Below are positions 12,598 to 24,417 of a stretch of DNA of 64,000 bases, piece by piece. The notes under the pieces are model-generated. The model was given only the letters and a program-made list of their open reading frames with translations. It was not told the origin of the DNA and did no database searches. This DNA is from Ecdyonurus torrentis (Eukaryota > Arthropoda > Insecta > Ephemeroptera > Heptageniidae). The stretch is taken from positions 42,222,193-42,286,192 of the forward strand of contig OX439131.1 in NCBI GenBank assembly GCA_949318235.1. Reading direction: 5' to 3'. Within the stretch, counting starts at the first letter, position 1; each line of letters begins with the position of its first letter. A program made the translations under genes and the position numbers.

Positions 12598-12635
12598 TAT
12601 GAGAGGGAGAGAGAGAAAGGGAGAGAGAGAGAGAA
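12517..12635. repeat. (AT)n array followed by imperfect GA tract
   Basis: Seen: about 38 AT units to 12593, then GAGAGGGAGAGAGAGAAAGG-like purine sequence to 12635. Confidence 0.95.
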
Positions 12636-13475
12636 CTGTTTATATAATATAGTAATAGAGAGTCATGTCAATTGTACAGTTCAAATTTCAAAGCAATTTT
12701 AAATTTGTTTGCACTGTTAAAGAGGTATATTATATTATAACATAATAGTATTATATAACAATTATTATAAGTAAATAACATTTAAAATTTAAAGATTTTT
12801 TTCTATGTATATACATATATTAGAATTAATATTAATAATAAGTATTTTAAAAAGATACTCACGGATATGATACAAGTTATAAAGAGGTAAAAGTGTACTT
12901 GCCAATAGTGAAGTAGGACATTTTTTTTTATTCTATGACATGGATGCAGTGCTAACTGTAATGGTACTTTAAATCAGTTATTGGATTTTTAAAATGATAA
13001 AAATATTTAAAAGAAAAATTTGTGTTTTATCATCATTACTATTTCATTAAGTATTTAATCTAAACAAGTTTAATTCGTCAAAAAATAATAGTAATAACAC
13101 AATAGACATGAAGAAAAAAAAGTAAAAAAATAAAAAAACGTTAGCAAAAATAAAGCGTGTGTTTTCCTATCAACTGTTCAAATTTTTTTTTAAAATCATA
13201 ATATTTTATATAAAATAAAAAAGTAATAATGATGAATATGAAATGCAGCTTTTCATCATTTTAATATATTTTTCTGTTTTTATAACACAACTAAATTTCA
13301 TTAAGATAAGGGAAAAAAGAAGCGTGTGATAATTTCTATTGATTTTTACTCTTCATGACACTCAAAATTATGTATCTAAATTATGTTATAATTGGGGGAG
13401 AATAAATGAGGAAAAAAATAAAAATAAAATTAAAATGAAAGGAAAATGCGTGTTTCCTTGTTCTGTCTTATTCTT

Positions 13476-13480
<5 letters not shown>

Positions 13481-13520
<40 letters not shown>
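13481..13520. repeat. Poly(A) run, 40 bases
   Basis: Seen: uninterrupted A. The sequence to its left is A+T-rich with no recognisable retroposon body. Confidence 0.95.
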
Positions 13521-13523
<3 letters not shown>

Positions 13524-14493
13524 TACGTTTTTTCCTTGTAATGCAAATGATCTGGATTTAACTTCCTAAACACATTTCAACTCAAACGGATAGTAATAAT
13601 ATTAATATAAATTTGATTTTTTAGATACAGGCATTTAATTGAAAGATAAACAAACATTGCTAAATAATATAAAAGCATTTACTTTGTTGATTAAATACAG
13701 TATACAATAATTACATAATTATTTAATAAATTTTTTGTACGTGCATATTTTTGAATGAATATTCATTAAAATAAAATATATTTCAATTTTTTTTTTAGAT
13801 ATTATATTAGAAATATTAAATAAAAAGTTTCAAACAAAACAATTACTAAGTTACCTACAAAATTGAGTATTTTAGTTTATGTTTAAAACATACTTAATTT
13901 TATATAAATATACATTGTGTACATAAACTTACAAAATATTAATGTTTTTGTATAATATAAACACATTGGCAACGTTGCAAAAGAGTGAGAAAATGGTTGA
14001 GAGAATATTCTGATCATGAAAATTGATTTAAATTTTATGTTGAAATATACGTTTGATGTAATGCTTTATATACAAGCGCAAAGAGCTTCTCCTTTTACTA
14101 CCTACCAGGATCCTGTAACATGGACTGGTCTGTTTTCCTTTTTTACTTATCTTTCTCTTTTCTCTTTCCTCTCTAAGGGTCCTAAGCTAGCAAATGCATC
14201 AACTGCAGCAATAGGCGCGTTGTTGTTGTTCACAGTACTATAACTGCATTGCACGTAGTGAACATTTGACCTGCATAAAACACACGTGCTGAAAAGAAAA
14301 TTGACATAAATGAATCAATACAAACCATCAAGTCTTTTTTTTTTTTTTTTTTTTTTTTATCTTAAAATTATTTGATATTAAACGAAGAAAAGAAATAAAG
14401 ACGAACAGGAAGAAAGGTTGCTCATTTGTTGGTCTTGGGTTGTCATGGAACTGATAGCATCTTCTTTATCTCTGAGCAACAGTCTTTTTTTTT

Positions 14494-14669
14494 CTCTCTC
14501 TCTCTCTCTTCTCTTCTCTTCTCTTCTCTTTCTCTTTTATATTGATCTGACTTAATTAGATTCCTTTTATACTCTTCTTCTCAACACCGTTACCTTGCTG
14601 TACTTAATCTTTTAACCCAGAGAAAGTAAATCCCCCTCTACTCTCTCCCTCTCTCTCTCTCTCTCTCTT
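14494..14669. repeat. Interrupted TC/CTT-rich tracts
   Basis: Seen: a CT run at 14494-14510, then (TCTTC)-like repeats to about 14536, and a second CT run at 14644-14669. About 100 bases of unrecognised sequence separates them. Confidence 0.85.
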
Positions 14670-15043
14670 TACATTTCTAACTATCACTGCTTAATGAGTT
14701 TAAATATTTTACACAAATGAGTTAGAATAAATTAAATATTATGTGATTATATATTAATTTATATTTTATCATAATAAAATATAATTATAATATATAACAT
14801 TATAGAGGAATAAAAATTAGATTTTGAAAATAAATGAATGAAAAGTTGTTATTAAAAAATATTTTCACTTGTATCTCAGTGCAGTGCTGCAGTGTGATGA
14901 TTGAAAAAAAAAGCTTAATATAAAAAAAATTATACTTTACGTTTAAAAAAAAAAGCAAATGTGATCGATCTTATATGAGTAAATAAAAACTTATAGTGTA
15001 TCATTGTACTTATCTTGACTGTAGCACCTACGAGAACAAAATT

Positions 15044-15046
<3 letters not shown>

Positions 15047-15122
<76 letters not shown>
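15047..15122. repeat. (GA)n microsatellite, about 38 units
   Basis: Seen: perfect run, followed by three near-copies of AGGTAGAAA. Confidence 0.97.
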
Positions 15123-15127
<5 letters not shown>

Positions 15128-15275
15128 AGAAAGTAGAAGGTAGAAAAATCCAGTTTTACGCACATTAAAAAAAAAGTCTACTTTAAAACAAGTAGTATGC
15201 AGATATAAAAATTCATGTTTTAAACTGAATAGAAGTTATAATATATTATAAAAAAACGTATGCCTCTATATATAT

Positions 15276-15435
15276 ATCGAGGGTGCTCCGCTATAATGTC
15301 CTAAGTCCATTTGACCTTGAAAAATATTTTTTGCTGCAAATGACCTGAAATGGATAAATCCAAAATTTGGGGTTGATCCGACGATTTTTTATTTTTCAAG
15401 GTCAAGTGGACTTAGGACATTATAGCGGAGCACCC

Positions 15436-15440
<5 letters not shown>
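15276..15440. mobile_element. MITE, 165 bp, 50 bp terminal inverted repeats, inserted in a (TA)n tract
   Basis: Seen: the left end ATCGAGGGTGCTCCGCTATA (15276) and right end TATAGCGGAGCACCCTCGAT (15440) are exact complements. Pairing continues to GACCTTGAAAAAT / ATTTTTCAAGGTC, with one mismatch in about 50. The unpaired centre is about 65 bases. Both edges continue into TATATATA, fitting a TA-targeting Tc1/mariner-type insertion, or expansion of TA from the target duplication. Confidence 0.75.
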
Positions 15441-15470
<30 letters not shown>

Positions 15471-16261
15471 TTTGTACCATTAAACTGTAAAAGGTTATGT
15501 ATGTCCATCTAAAATTTAAATTATTAATGGAAGAGAATTTTTATGGTTTTCAGTTGTGTAAAGCAATCACAAGATTTAAATATATTATTACATCGCACCA
15601 AAGCTGAATTCTGCTAACACATCAATTATTCAGATAGCAAAAATGCAATATTCAGAGAACAAATTTTATGACATTTTTTTTTTTTTTATCGACTTTTTTT
15701 ACTAAAAAATAAAACTAAAAAAAAAATTATATATATATTTTAGTAAATATATTGTGTAAGCAAAAGAAAGAAAAATGAAATAGCTTAACATCTGCGAATC
15801 ACACGTTTTGTATTTTGTGAGAAATATTCTAGGAATTTCACTTTCCATGAAATAACAAGGAATGCAATGCTTTTTAAGCAGAATTCGATTTTAAAATTGT
15901 GCTTTTTTTTTCAATTTTTTTTTTATATATTACCTCTTTGTACTTTTGTACTTTATATTATATATCATGAAACTTTAGATCTTTTTATATTATATGGAAA
16001 TTTTTAATTAAACTTGTTCTTTTCAAAGGATTTATTTAAATTTTTGTAATGTGAATTTAAAGTTATGCAAAATCACTAAATGTACAGTGATATTTTATTA
16101 AATCTACATTTTCTTTTACTCCATTTTTCCCTCTTGCTTTTTTTTTATAGCTAAAACATGAACTTTATTTATAGTTATTTGACATTACTAAAAAGAAGTA
16201 TAAACTAACTATAAGAATAGGTTTAATTTTAATGAAATTTTTAGTTTAATAGCAGCTTATT

Positions 16262-16312
16262 TTCAGTGAGTGAGGATTCGAGCCCGTTACCACCTTACCA
16301 GTACCACTACGT
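16262..16312 (-). repeat. Possible tRNA-related SINE head (A-box and B-box-like words)
   Basis: Seen on the minus strand: CGTAGTGGTACTGG, followed about 20 bases later by GGGCTCGAATCC, which fits the pol III B-box consensus GGTTCGANNCC with one change. The spacing is shorter than in a true tRNA and no T-arm stem forms, so this is not a functional tRNA. The plus strand also gives a B-box-like word because the motif is nearly palindromic. Confidence 0.25.
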
Positions 16313-16439
16313 ATGTTTACACGCATTTCATCACGACGCACAATATTTATGTGATTGTACTGAATAACCTTCCTTTAAGTTTCTCTAAATTATTGTGGTG
16401 AATGCCTAGCTTTGAATTACCAGCCCGTGTCATGGTTTT

Positions 16440-16612
16440 ATTGAATACTTGATTAAAATCTACTTTATGTTTACTAATGGATAATTAACTCGATGGGCTT
16501 TGCCTTTTTAATTATCCTTTTGAGCAAATGCATCATTGTGACTTTGACTGTTATGTCTGTGTAATTTACTTGCTCAATAAATCTATATTATTATTATTAT
16601 TATTATTAAAAT
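16440..16612 (+). mobile_element. 3' end of a non-LTR retrotransposon or SINE with (ATT)n tail
   Basis: Seen: a moderately G+C-rich stretch ends TTGCTCAATAAATCTATATT and then runs directly into (ATT)n at 16585-16607. An AATAAA-like word followed by a simple trinucleotide tail is the usual 3' end of such elements. No coding remnant is visible upstream. Confidence 0.4.
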
Positions 16613-16824
16613 AAAATATTTCAACATTTAAATCCAGTGTGAGTTTTTCTCATAACAATAATATGTTGATAATTTACCGTGAGTTTTTTAATGATTCAAA
16701 TTATAATTACAATCATTCATACCTCTGAATAACTATACGCCTTAACAGGAATAATCTAAATATTCAATACAATACGAATGTGTCTTATTTTATGTTTGTT
16801 GTGTCTTTTTGTATTGTTTTGACT

Positions 16825-16962
16825 CTAATAATGCTGTTCGTAAACCCTGTTCGTAATGCTGTTTTCTGTTACTAAAATGACGATCAAATATGGTTAATCA
16901 AATGGAATGTGCAATTTTTTTTTTGGTGCAAGAAAACAGGGTTTACGAACAACACTATTATA
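16825..16962 (+). mobile_element. MITE family E, copy 1
   Basis: Seen: the left terminus AATGCTGTTCGTAAACCCTG is complemented by CAGGGTTTACGAACAACACT on the right. The interior includes AAATGACGATCAAA and AAATGGAATG. The left end has a small internal duplication of the TGTTCGTAA word. Same family as 28407-28522 in opposite orientation. Confidence 0.6.
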
Positions 16963-17053
16963 TTCTGTTTATTTGGACTTGCTCTGTTGCTGAATAAAGA
17001 ACGAATTTGAATTTAAATTTGAAAAAAAAAAATATATATATATATATATATAT
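16963..17053 (+). mobile_element. 3' end of a non-LTR retrotransposon with A-rich tail, next to MITE E
   Basis: Seen: TGAATAAAGAACGAATTTGA followed by ATTTAAATTTG and an A run that passes into (TA)n. It abuts the right edge of the MITE at 16825-16962, so the MITE probably sits inside the retroelement 3' UTR. Confidence 0.35.
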
Positions 17054-17239
17054 TCAACATAAATATATTATTTGACAGTTTTTGACTTTTCTAATTTTTG
17101 GACTTTGAATTGCATGTTTTTTTGATAAGGGATTGTAAAATTGATTTCTATGGCACATTAAAACTATAGGAGAAACCCAAAAAACGTATCATTTAATAGA
17201 AAGGATACAGATGAGTTGGACTTTCACGAAATTTCTTTG

Positions 17240-17400
17240 AATATGCGTCAACCACTGTAACCACAGGTAGAACTGGTCGGATACATAGGCAAGCATGTCA
17301 AGCCTAAATATATCTCCTGTCACTTTAAATGTGACACAGTAGCATATGTATGAGCCTCAACGTGTGCAAAACAAGAGAAAGCACCCGGTACCTCTGAAAA
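17240..17400 (+). repeat. Dispersed repeat D, copy 2
   Basis: Seen: CATGTCAAGCCTAAATATAT, CTCCTGTCACTTTAAATGTG and GAGCCTCAACGTGTGCAAAA correspond to the blocks of 6868-7035. Diverged, with undefined borders and no coding potential. Confidence 0.4.
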
Positions 17401-18626
17401 AAACAAAAAAACAAAAATGAAATAAAGACATTGAATAGTTTTCATAGCTAAAATTTAGAATGAAAATGATCAATTATATTTAGAAAATAAATTATTTTCT
17501 ATGACTGTTAAATATAATTTAAGTATTCCCGTAAATACTTGATTCCTTTCATAATATTCACCATTATTATAATAAATAATAAAATAAATTTTAGGGTTAA
17601 ATATCAATGCTGGTTTCTATTTGTTTGCAATAATAATAATATATTATTATTATCGACAACCAACCATTTATTATGCAATAAATATTTTATGACAACTGCA
17701 TCATTTTGTTGGTATTGTTGATCCGCACGTTCATTTGTAAACACAAATATTTATGCGATTTCATGCCTGAAATTGATGTCATGTTTGTATTTATATACAC
17801 ACATATACATGCATGAGGGAAAATTAATGCTCAAGTTTTTATTTTATGTATGTCAGTTCTCCGCGTTGTGAAAATGTACTATATTATATTTTTTTTAGAC
17901 GGACTATTTTTTTAGTTAAATTTTAATGTAACCCTACAAATGTACAATGGAATAAAGAAACAAAGAGAAATTACGCAGGGGGAAAGAGAATGAGGGGTTT
18001 GAGGGAGGAAAAAAAGAGAAACACATAAGTTTGTAATATTTAAGTATTAACTCTAAAAAAACAACATGAGTGGTTGTCTTAAAAAACAAAATAGCAGCAT
18101 AGTATTTTTTAAATGTAAAGCCTTTTACTTTGCATACATGCCTACATGCAAATCCACTTTTTAATACTAAAAAATTCACTATTGTGTATTTTTTTTTTTA
18201 CATTTTTTTTTTTATCTTTCATTCTAACAGAGAGAAAAAGAGTTTTATTTTTTTCTTTCTTTCTTTTCTTTAGCTACCAATGTTGCACTGTGGAGTTTTC
18301 TTCTTTCCTTTTCCTAGTGCTTGGGGATCTCTAGATTTATGTGATCTTTTTTTCTCTAGCGTGTCAAATACGATAAAATTGTGCTGATACCAGGTGACTT
18401 GTGTACCACTTTCTTCACTCAAACCCATATGTGTCTACTTCTATTCAGGTATGCTATACATACATACGTATATATATATATATATATTTTTTTTTTGCAA
18501 ACGTTAGAAGAAAAAAATGGTCACCTTTAATCCTTATAAAAGAAAGCTACATGCTCCCTCTGTTTGCACTTTTTATCTTTTTTTGGTGAGTATGTGAAAA
18601 TAAAGTGAGGATATAGTTTTAAAACT

Positions 18627-18702
<76 letters not shown>

Positions 18703-19321
18703 TTATATAGCACCTGTGTGTCTCCTATTTTCTAACCATAAAACTCACATCATATAAGTGAATAATTTAACATGTTTTTTAAAACTAAAGACTATCATAA
18801 ATAAAAATTAAATTAAAACTTTATTAAAATTTTATCTAAGTGTAAGTAGTGAAAAATAATATTATCACTTTATAAAAGTATATAATACTATATCCCAAAT
18901 TTTTCTCTTACCTTATTTTGAAGTACCTAGGTTTAAGTATGAATAATTTATATTAATTCTTATATAAAAAAATAAACAAAGCTGTGTTATTATTTTGTTT
19001 AAAATTAGGTAAAAAAAAAAATACTGCTTCACTTTAAATTAAGTGCATAGTATATTTATTTTTAAAGTTTACAGTAATTTAATTTTGAAAATCTAATGAA
19101 GTGTTTTTTTTACATAGAAATCTTATAAGTTATTAAATTTCCTCTTGCGTATTTATAAAATTGTATTAAAAATTATTATTTGCCAAAAAAAACAAAAAAA
19201 AAAAAAAAAAAAAAACTATTTTAACAAGCTTTCTATTTATTTATTTTTATTTTACTATATTTCATTAGAGATTTTTCAATGTGAAGCCAATTCCCAAAAA
19301 TACAGACTTCTTGTGAAAAAA
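17401..19321. other. A+T-rich, no gene recognised
   Basis: Contains the (GA)n array at 18629 and short T-rich tracts. The hydrophobic frames near 17934-18600 come from poly(T)/poly(A) composition. Confidence 0.5.
18629..18699. repeat. (GA)n microsatellite, about 35 units
   Basis: Seen: perfect AG run in A+T-rich DNA. Confidence 0.97.
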
Positions 19322-19520
19322 AGGGTTTGAAAAGGTTGCCTACGTTTTTAGGTGGTGTTTTATCAATCAAGAGCCCGAAAATGAGGAAAACCAATCAAAT
19401 CTTGCGTTGCATAGCACTGCGATGTACTAACAAGTGACTATCAGATTGGTTCCCCTCATTTCCGCGCTTTTTGATAGTGCAACGCCACCTGTGAACGTAG
19501 GCACCCTTTTCAGAACCTTT
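19322..19520. mobile_element. MITE-like foldback adjoining the retrotransposon fragment
   Basis: Seen: the left arm contains AAAAGGTTGCCTACG (19330) and GAAAATGAGGAAAACCAATC (19378). The right arm is its imperfect complement: GATTGGTTCCCCTCATTTCC (19445) and CGTAGGCACCCTTTT ending at 19510. The outer pairing extends to GGGTTTG/CAGAACC. Arms are about 70-95 bases with a short centre. No clear target duplication could be picked out. It lies directly 5' of the retroelement remnant, so one may have inserted into the other. Confidence 0.6.
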
Positions 19521-19522
19521 GC

Positions 19523-20250
19523 TACGTAGGTAGCCTAAATTTGTGGGAATGTTGAAACATTGAATGTGCCGTCTCTGCAAGACTACGAGTGCGTCGATCC
19601 AGCAAATTACAGGTGTATGCCCTGGGCCTCTTTCCAAGGAGTACTTGGAGTGGCACAATTCAGTGGCTAAAGTGTTACACCAACCGCTGGCTAAGAGATT
19701 TGGTCTGTTGGAGAAGGACGTTCCATATTACAGATGCAAGCCTGAGCAAGTACTGCGTAATCAGAGCGTCAAGCTTCTGTGGAACTATGTTTTTGTTACA
19801 GACAGAACAGTGGAAGCAAACAGACAAGCTCAGAGAGCAATAATTATTGATGATACTGTTCCTCTGGAAAATCATTTTGTTACTACAATTACTGAAAAAG
19901 AGGAAGTACCAGCCACTTTCCATTGAGTTAAAGATATGTATCGACTAAAAAGTGGTGTTGACATTGTTGCGCTGTTGTGGTGTATCTGTTAATACTCTTG
20001 TTAGTAAAGATTAACTGGCGGCAGGAGAGAAACTGAACCTCGAGAATAGGTATTTGTGTGTCATAAAGAAATCTGCAGTTCTTGGTACAGCTAACATCGT
20101 GCAAAAAGTTCTTAGATTGTGATCCCACTATTTATCACCTGCAGTTTCCAACAGATTGTAGGTACTGGGTTACTCTCACCTTCACCTTGAATCGAATGGG
20201 ATTTCGGTGTTAGTGTTACAGAAGAAAAAAAAATTATAATAATAATTGGT
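19523..20250 (+). mobile_element. 5'-truncated non-LTR retrotransposon including its 3' UTR and AT-rich tail
   Basis: Seen: the coding remnant is followed by about 100 bases of moderately G+C-rich sequence (20123-20222). A poly(A)-like run with ATAATAATAATT follows at 20223-20247. That arrangement of coding end, short 3' UTR and simple A/T-rich tail is typical of a 5'-truncated LINE insertion. The left edge abuts the foldback at 19322-19520. The shared word GGTTTTTATTAC next to an (AAT)n tail also occurs near 62410, possibly another tail of related type. Confidence 0.6.
19564..20122 (+). pseudogene. Decayed C-terminal fragment of a non-LTR retrotransposon polyprotein
   Basis: Seen: an open stretch 19564-19926 begins MCRLC, and a later cysteine (VCPG) and SKEYLEWHNSVAK follow. 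Further on is LWNYVFVTDRTVEANR. Known: a CxxC...H...C knuckle followed by a 'TDRT..NRPD' segment and then 'IIDxxxP...EK' is the usual C-terminal end of one widespread class of invertebrate non-LTR elements. Here the NRPD proline-aspartate is lost (NRQAQ), a key residue of the endonuclease-like fold. The codon just before the ATG is TGA. After the stop at 19924-19926 the similarity continues in another frame: KSAVLGTANIVQKVL is readable at 20069-20113, ending at TGA 20120-20122. So there is at least one frameshift and several stops. The reverse transcriptase is absent. It is a dead 5'-truncated copy; the exact clade is uncertain. Confidence 0.75.
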
Positions 20251-20566
20251 TTTTATTACTTGATTTTATATTTTATACTTGATTACGTATTTATCACCTG
20301 ATTTAAATTATAGTATAGGAAATAAAATCAAGAAATAAAGCTGCCAATGATACTTATTATTGCTGTTGTCTAAGAGAGAGAGAGAGATAGAGAGAGAGAA
20401 ATAGCTGACCTGCATATAAAGAGAGAGTCGTGCTTGATCACGTGAAAAAGTGTCACTTGTCACTTTAGCTCGCGGCTACTGACTTCTTGTCCTTCTTTTT
20501 CTATCGTTATTATTTTACACCTCAGTGAGAAATGTTGGTCATCAGTTGGCTGCACGTACAACTTGG

Positions 20567-20595
20567 GTATGTATGTATGTATGTATGTATGTATG

Positions 20596-20663
<68 letters not shown>
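20567..20663. repeat. Compound (GTAT)8(AT)n microsatellite
   Basis: Seen: about eight GTAT units to 20600 merge into about 31 AT units. The minus-strand frame that crosses it ends in PKLYVQPTDDQHFSLRCKII, which lies to the left of the array (see findings). Confidence 0.96.
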
Positions 20664-20667
<4 letters not shown>

Positions 20668-22858
20668 ATGTGTGTTTGGGTGTATAACTCACCACTATAC
20701 GAATCACAATTACCTATCCAGCCTGGATCAAAGCCAAATACCATAAATAAATAATAATAATAGATCTTATACCTTTGCCATAGTAAATAGAGAAGACAGG
20801 TTTTTATTATTTATTTTATTTCACTCACGTAATGTACATACAATAATGTGTCATTTTTTAAAAAATACTGATGAAAGTGACACTAAATGAGTATAACTCA
20901 TAATTATATTATAATTTTCATCGCAAAATTTAAAAATGATTTTATGGGGGTGTCTTACAAAAAAAGATAATATTTTATGGTGTGAAATTAAAATATACTA
21001 GCACATAGAATATATTGGGCTGTTCTAGAGTATAATATTTTGATTGTTCAATAAATGAACAGTGCAACATATACGTTGCATACTACACTTTGTGACAGGC
21101 TCAATTTCACACTTTTCAATATTTTAATAAACGTTGTATTAAAAATTCCATAACAAATTAACGAAGAGGGTGAACGACTTGGTGCAAAATTATTCAAAAG
21201 AGTAACTTTATTTTCACAACAATTCTTTTCTATATTATATATATCCAGCAAAACAAATAGTATAATTTTCAAATGAAATAGAATGCATTTAAATAATGTT
21301 TTTTGTTCCAAAAACAAAAACAAAATAAATTTTAAATAGTTTCTAATTTGACTTCAAAGTTGGCGCTAAATTTTAAAATTTTCACATTTACATGTCATCT
21401 TTAAAGTGGAATAACTTGAATATTGGATCAAGCTTGCATATGTTTGACTTAACTAAACTTTTAAGTAACATTTTATCTGAACTTTGCGTTAATTGTATAT
21501 TTCGTGACCGGTCAGTTTTTTTTAGATATCAGCCGGTCACCTATTCCATTAAACTAGTATCAACTATAGACCGGTTGCACTCATATTTAAGAGCCGCCAT
21601 ATTGTTGGTCAGGAATACATAGGCCAGTATAGGAAAAACGTCATTTTTTATTTTTTTTTAATAGCAAAATAAGCTTTAAACCTAAATCAAAGCCTTATTT
21701 CATGCGATACAAATTATTTCATAGTGTAAATGTTGTAACGTGTGAACATTTTATTAAGTTGTGCCAAATATCAAGAATAATGGAGCTTGTAACTAATTAC
21801 TTTTTTTACTTAATTAAAAAACTAGAAGATTTGTTTCATTGTCCAGCTCAGAGAGTAAAGTCCATTTTAGAAAATAATAAATTTCTCGAGTCAAAGAGAT
21901 CTAGTATTTAAGTAACATATAGTTTAAATGGTTTCTACAAGTAAATTAAATAATAACTGTAACAAAAATCTCAATTATAAAATCAAATAACTGTTATCCA
22001 GTTTGCAATGATAAAAATTTAAAAAATATCACCGCTTAAAAAAAACGTTTTTTTTTTTTTTTCTGATACAAGACATGAAATAAAAATATCATAATGGACC
22101 ACTTGCAATGAACGTTTTTTTAATTGTTGTAACATATTTATTATAACGATTTTTATATAAGAAATGCATTAAAAACTTTTAAATTTATTCTAAATATTTC
22201 CTTCTTTGCAGGTGGCCCATTCAATGCCAACATAATTGTTAACTTATTTTTCATAACTTTATTCTCTTTCTTATATTTAATTCTAATTATTGAATTGAGT
22301 TTTAAAGTTGTAATATTATCCCAAAATGTGATATCCTGAAAAGGTGCATTCATATATTCATTTATTATATTTATATATTGTAACTTTGTGCAACATTTCC
22401 ACAGAAAATTGACCCTTTCAAAATTCAAAATTTCTGTAAGTTGTTTGTTCTACTACCATATTTATATTTAAACTTACAAAATTTTAAGAAATTGTTAATA
22501 TTAAAAAAATTTAAAATTCTCTGTGTGAAAATGTATAGTGTATATATATAATAAATTATTCAAAATCCATGCATTTACTACCAAGTAAGTGAAATGCGTC
22601 AAGATTTGCAGATATTTTAAATTCTTATAAAGTTAAATTCACATGTACTTACTTACTTACTTTCATACATACATTGATCACAAATTCAATTGAATGTGAG
22701 TGAGTGAGTGAGTGAAGCATTCACGTCACTTATGAACTTAACATTAAAACGTATTGAAAACTGTCATGTACTTTACATACACACTTTGATTTCTCAAAGT
22801 GCATACTTAAACATGTTCTATATACTGTTTCTTCAACTAAAAATAAATGTACTTTACA

Positions 22859-22859
22859 G

Positions 22860-22953
<94 letters not shown>

Positions 22954-22961
22954 GATATATA
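22859..22961. repeat. (AT)n microsatellite with G interruptions
   Basis: Seen: about 50 AT units with single changes at 22927 (TGTA) and 22954 (TAGA). Confidence 0.95.
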
Positions 22962-24091
22962 ATAAGAGAAAAAAAACAAATAAAAATGTATTTAACTATA
23001 CCAAAAACTATTGAGATTTTGAACTAATTGTAAAATCTTGCAAATCAAAGAAAAATAATAGATAATTATAATTAAAGTACGCTATATTGAAAACTATATT
23101 ACGCGAAAATCTTTAATTAAATAGATACAAAAAATATAGAAATAGAGATTCTTTTTTTCATAATTTAGCCTTGCAAAATGATAAGAAATGGTTGAAATAT
23201 CATAAGAAATATCAAACATAATAATCGTTTGATAGGATTTAATTTATAAAGATGCAGTTCATAATAATAATAGAAAAAATCCCGTGTTGTGTTTTTGTGC
23301 TACAATTTTATTCTTTACCATAGTTCCACCAAGACACGGACTGGCCACGCGCTTAATACACAGTCCGGCCTTTGCAATTACAGAATAGAAAAACCATGTA
23401 AATATCTAGATAGGCTTGACGATGCAATGTTAGGCAACTCCGAAATAAGTGTGTTGTCATGAAATAGGAATTACGACAGCGATTACTCCTCCTAACTTAT
23501 TGTGGATGAATATAAGGTTATAGACGTAACAAATGTAATCGGAAAAAATAGCTAATGCTAATGAAATGGTAGGGGTATAAATAAATGTAACTTGAATAAT
23601 TTGTTGCAATTAATACTAGAAACTTACTGACAAAAGTACTTTGTACCTAAATTAAGTAACAGTGTATATAATAGTGTATTTGTTATAAGATAATATTTCC
23701 TTTTTTTTTTAATTATGTCTTTATTTTTTAACGTATTTTTTTCCTGCATGTTTTCAAAGTGATAATGATATATGTCTAAAATTAAAAACCATGTAATAAA
23801 AACCTACCTATTGTAAACATAAAAAAATTGTAATCCAAAGAATTTAAAATGTATGTCTTGTAAGTGGATACTAGTCTGTTAATTACAATATTAAAATATT
23901 TTATATCCTAAATTTTCATTTTTTTTCTACTGCTATGCTAAAAATTATCTTACATTATTTTTTGTTTGAGATGCAAAAGTGCCAGAATTTTATAACATCA
24001 AAAAAATAAAGTGCATAAAATTATTTTTAAAACAGTTATAGAATGACATTAAAATTTAGACACTTAAATAAGGGAGCAGAATATTGAGGGA

Positions 24092-24093
<2 letters not shown>

Positions 24094-24138
<45 letters not shown>
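24094..24138. repeat. (GA)n microsatellite, about 22 units
   Basis: Seen: perfect run. Confidence 0.96.
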
Positions 24139-24141
<3 letters not shown>

Positions 24142-24417
24142 TTAATATCAGCAAAAGTCCCATTATTTTCCAAAAATTATCATCCTTTTGAATATTTTTT
24201 GTTTCAAAATAAAAATGCAAATTCAATTCTCTTGTTTTACATAAACATTTCTAACAATTAATTTTCAATCTTTTTTAGTGAGTTACAAAAGTAAGAAACA
24301 TTGTTTATTCAAATGGGGAATGTAACACTACAATTCTCAAAACAGGATGAAGATCAAAAATTTATAGTTGCTAGTTAGGTATAAATGTTTTTAACCATGT
24401 ATCAAACGTTTTTGATC

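Larger units (their letters stand above)
12636..15046. other. A+T-rich, no gene recognised
   Basis: The ATG frame 14016-14243 ends in SFLSKGPKLANASTAAIGAL and has mixed composition. It lacks splice or start support and I do not recognise it. Confidence 0.45.
20748..24417. other. No gene recognised; two G+C-richer patches
   Basis: 21500-21640 contains GTGACCGGTCAG...CAGCCGGTCACC, a short inverted pair. 23330-23540 contains ACACGGACTGGCC...ACAGTCCGGCC. Both could be eroded foldbacks. No coding evidence. Confidence 0.4.

Noticed and set aside
16262..16312. Functional tRNA gene
   Set aside because: A- and B-box-like words are present but too close together, and no acceptor or T-arm stem can be drawn.
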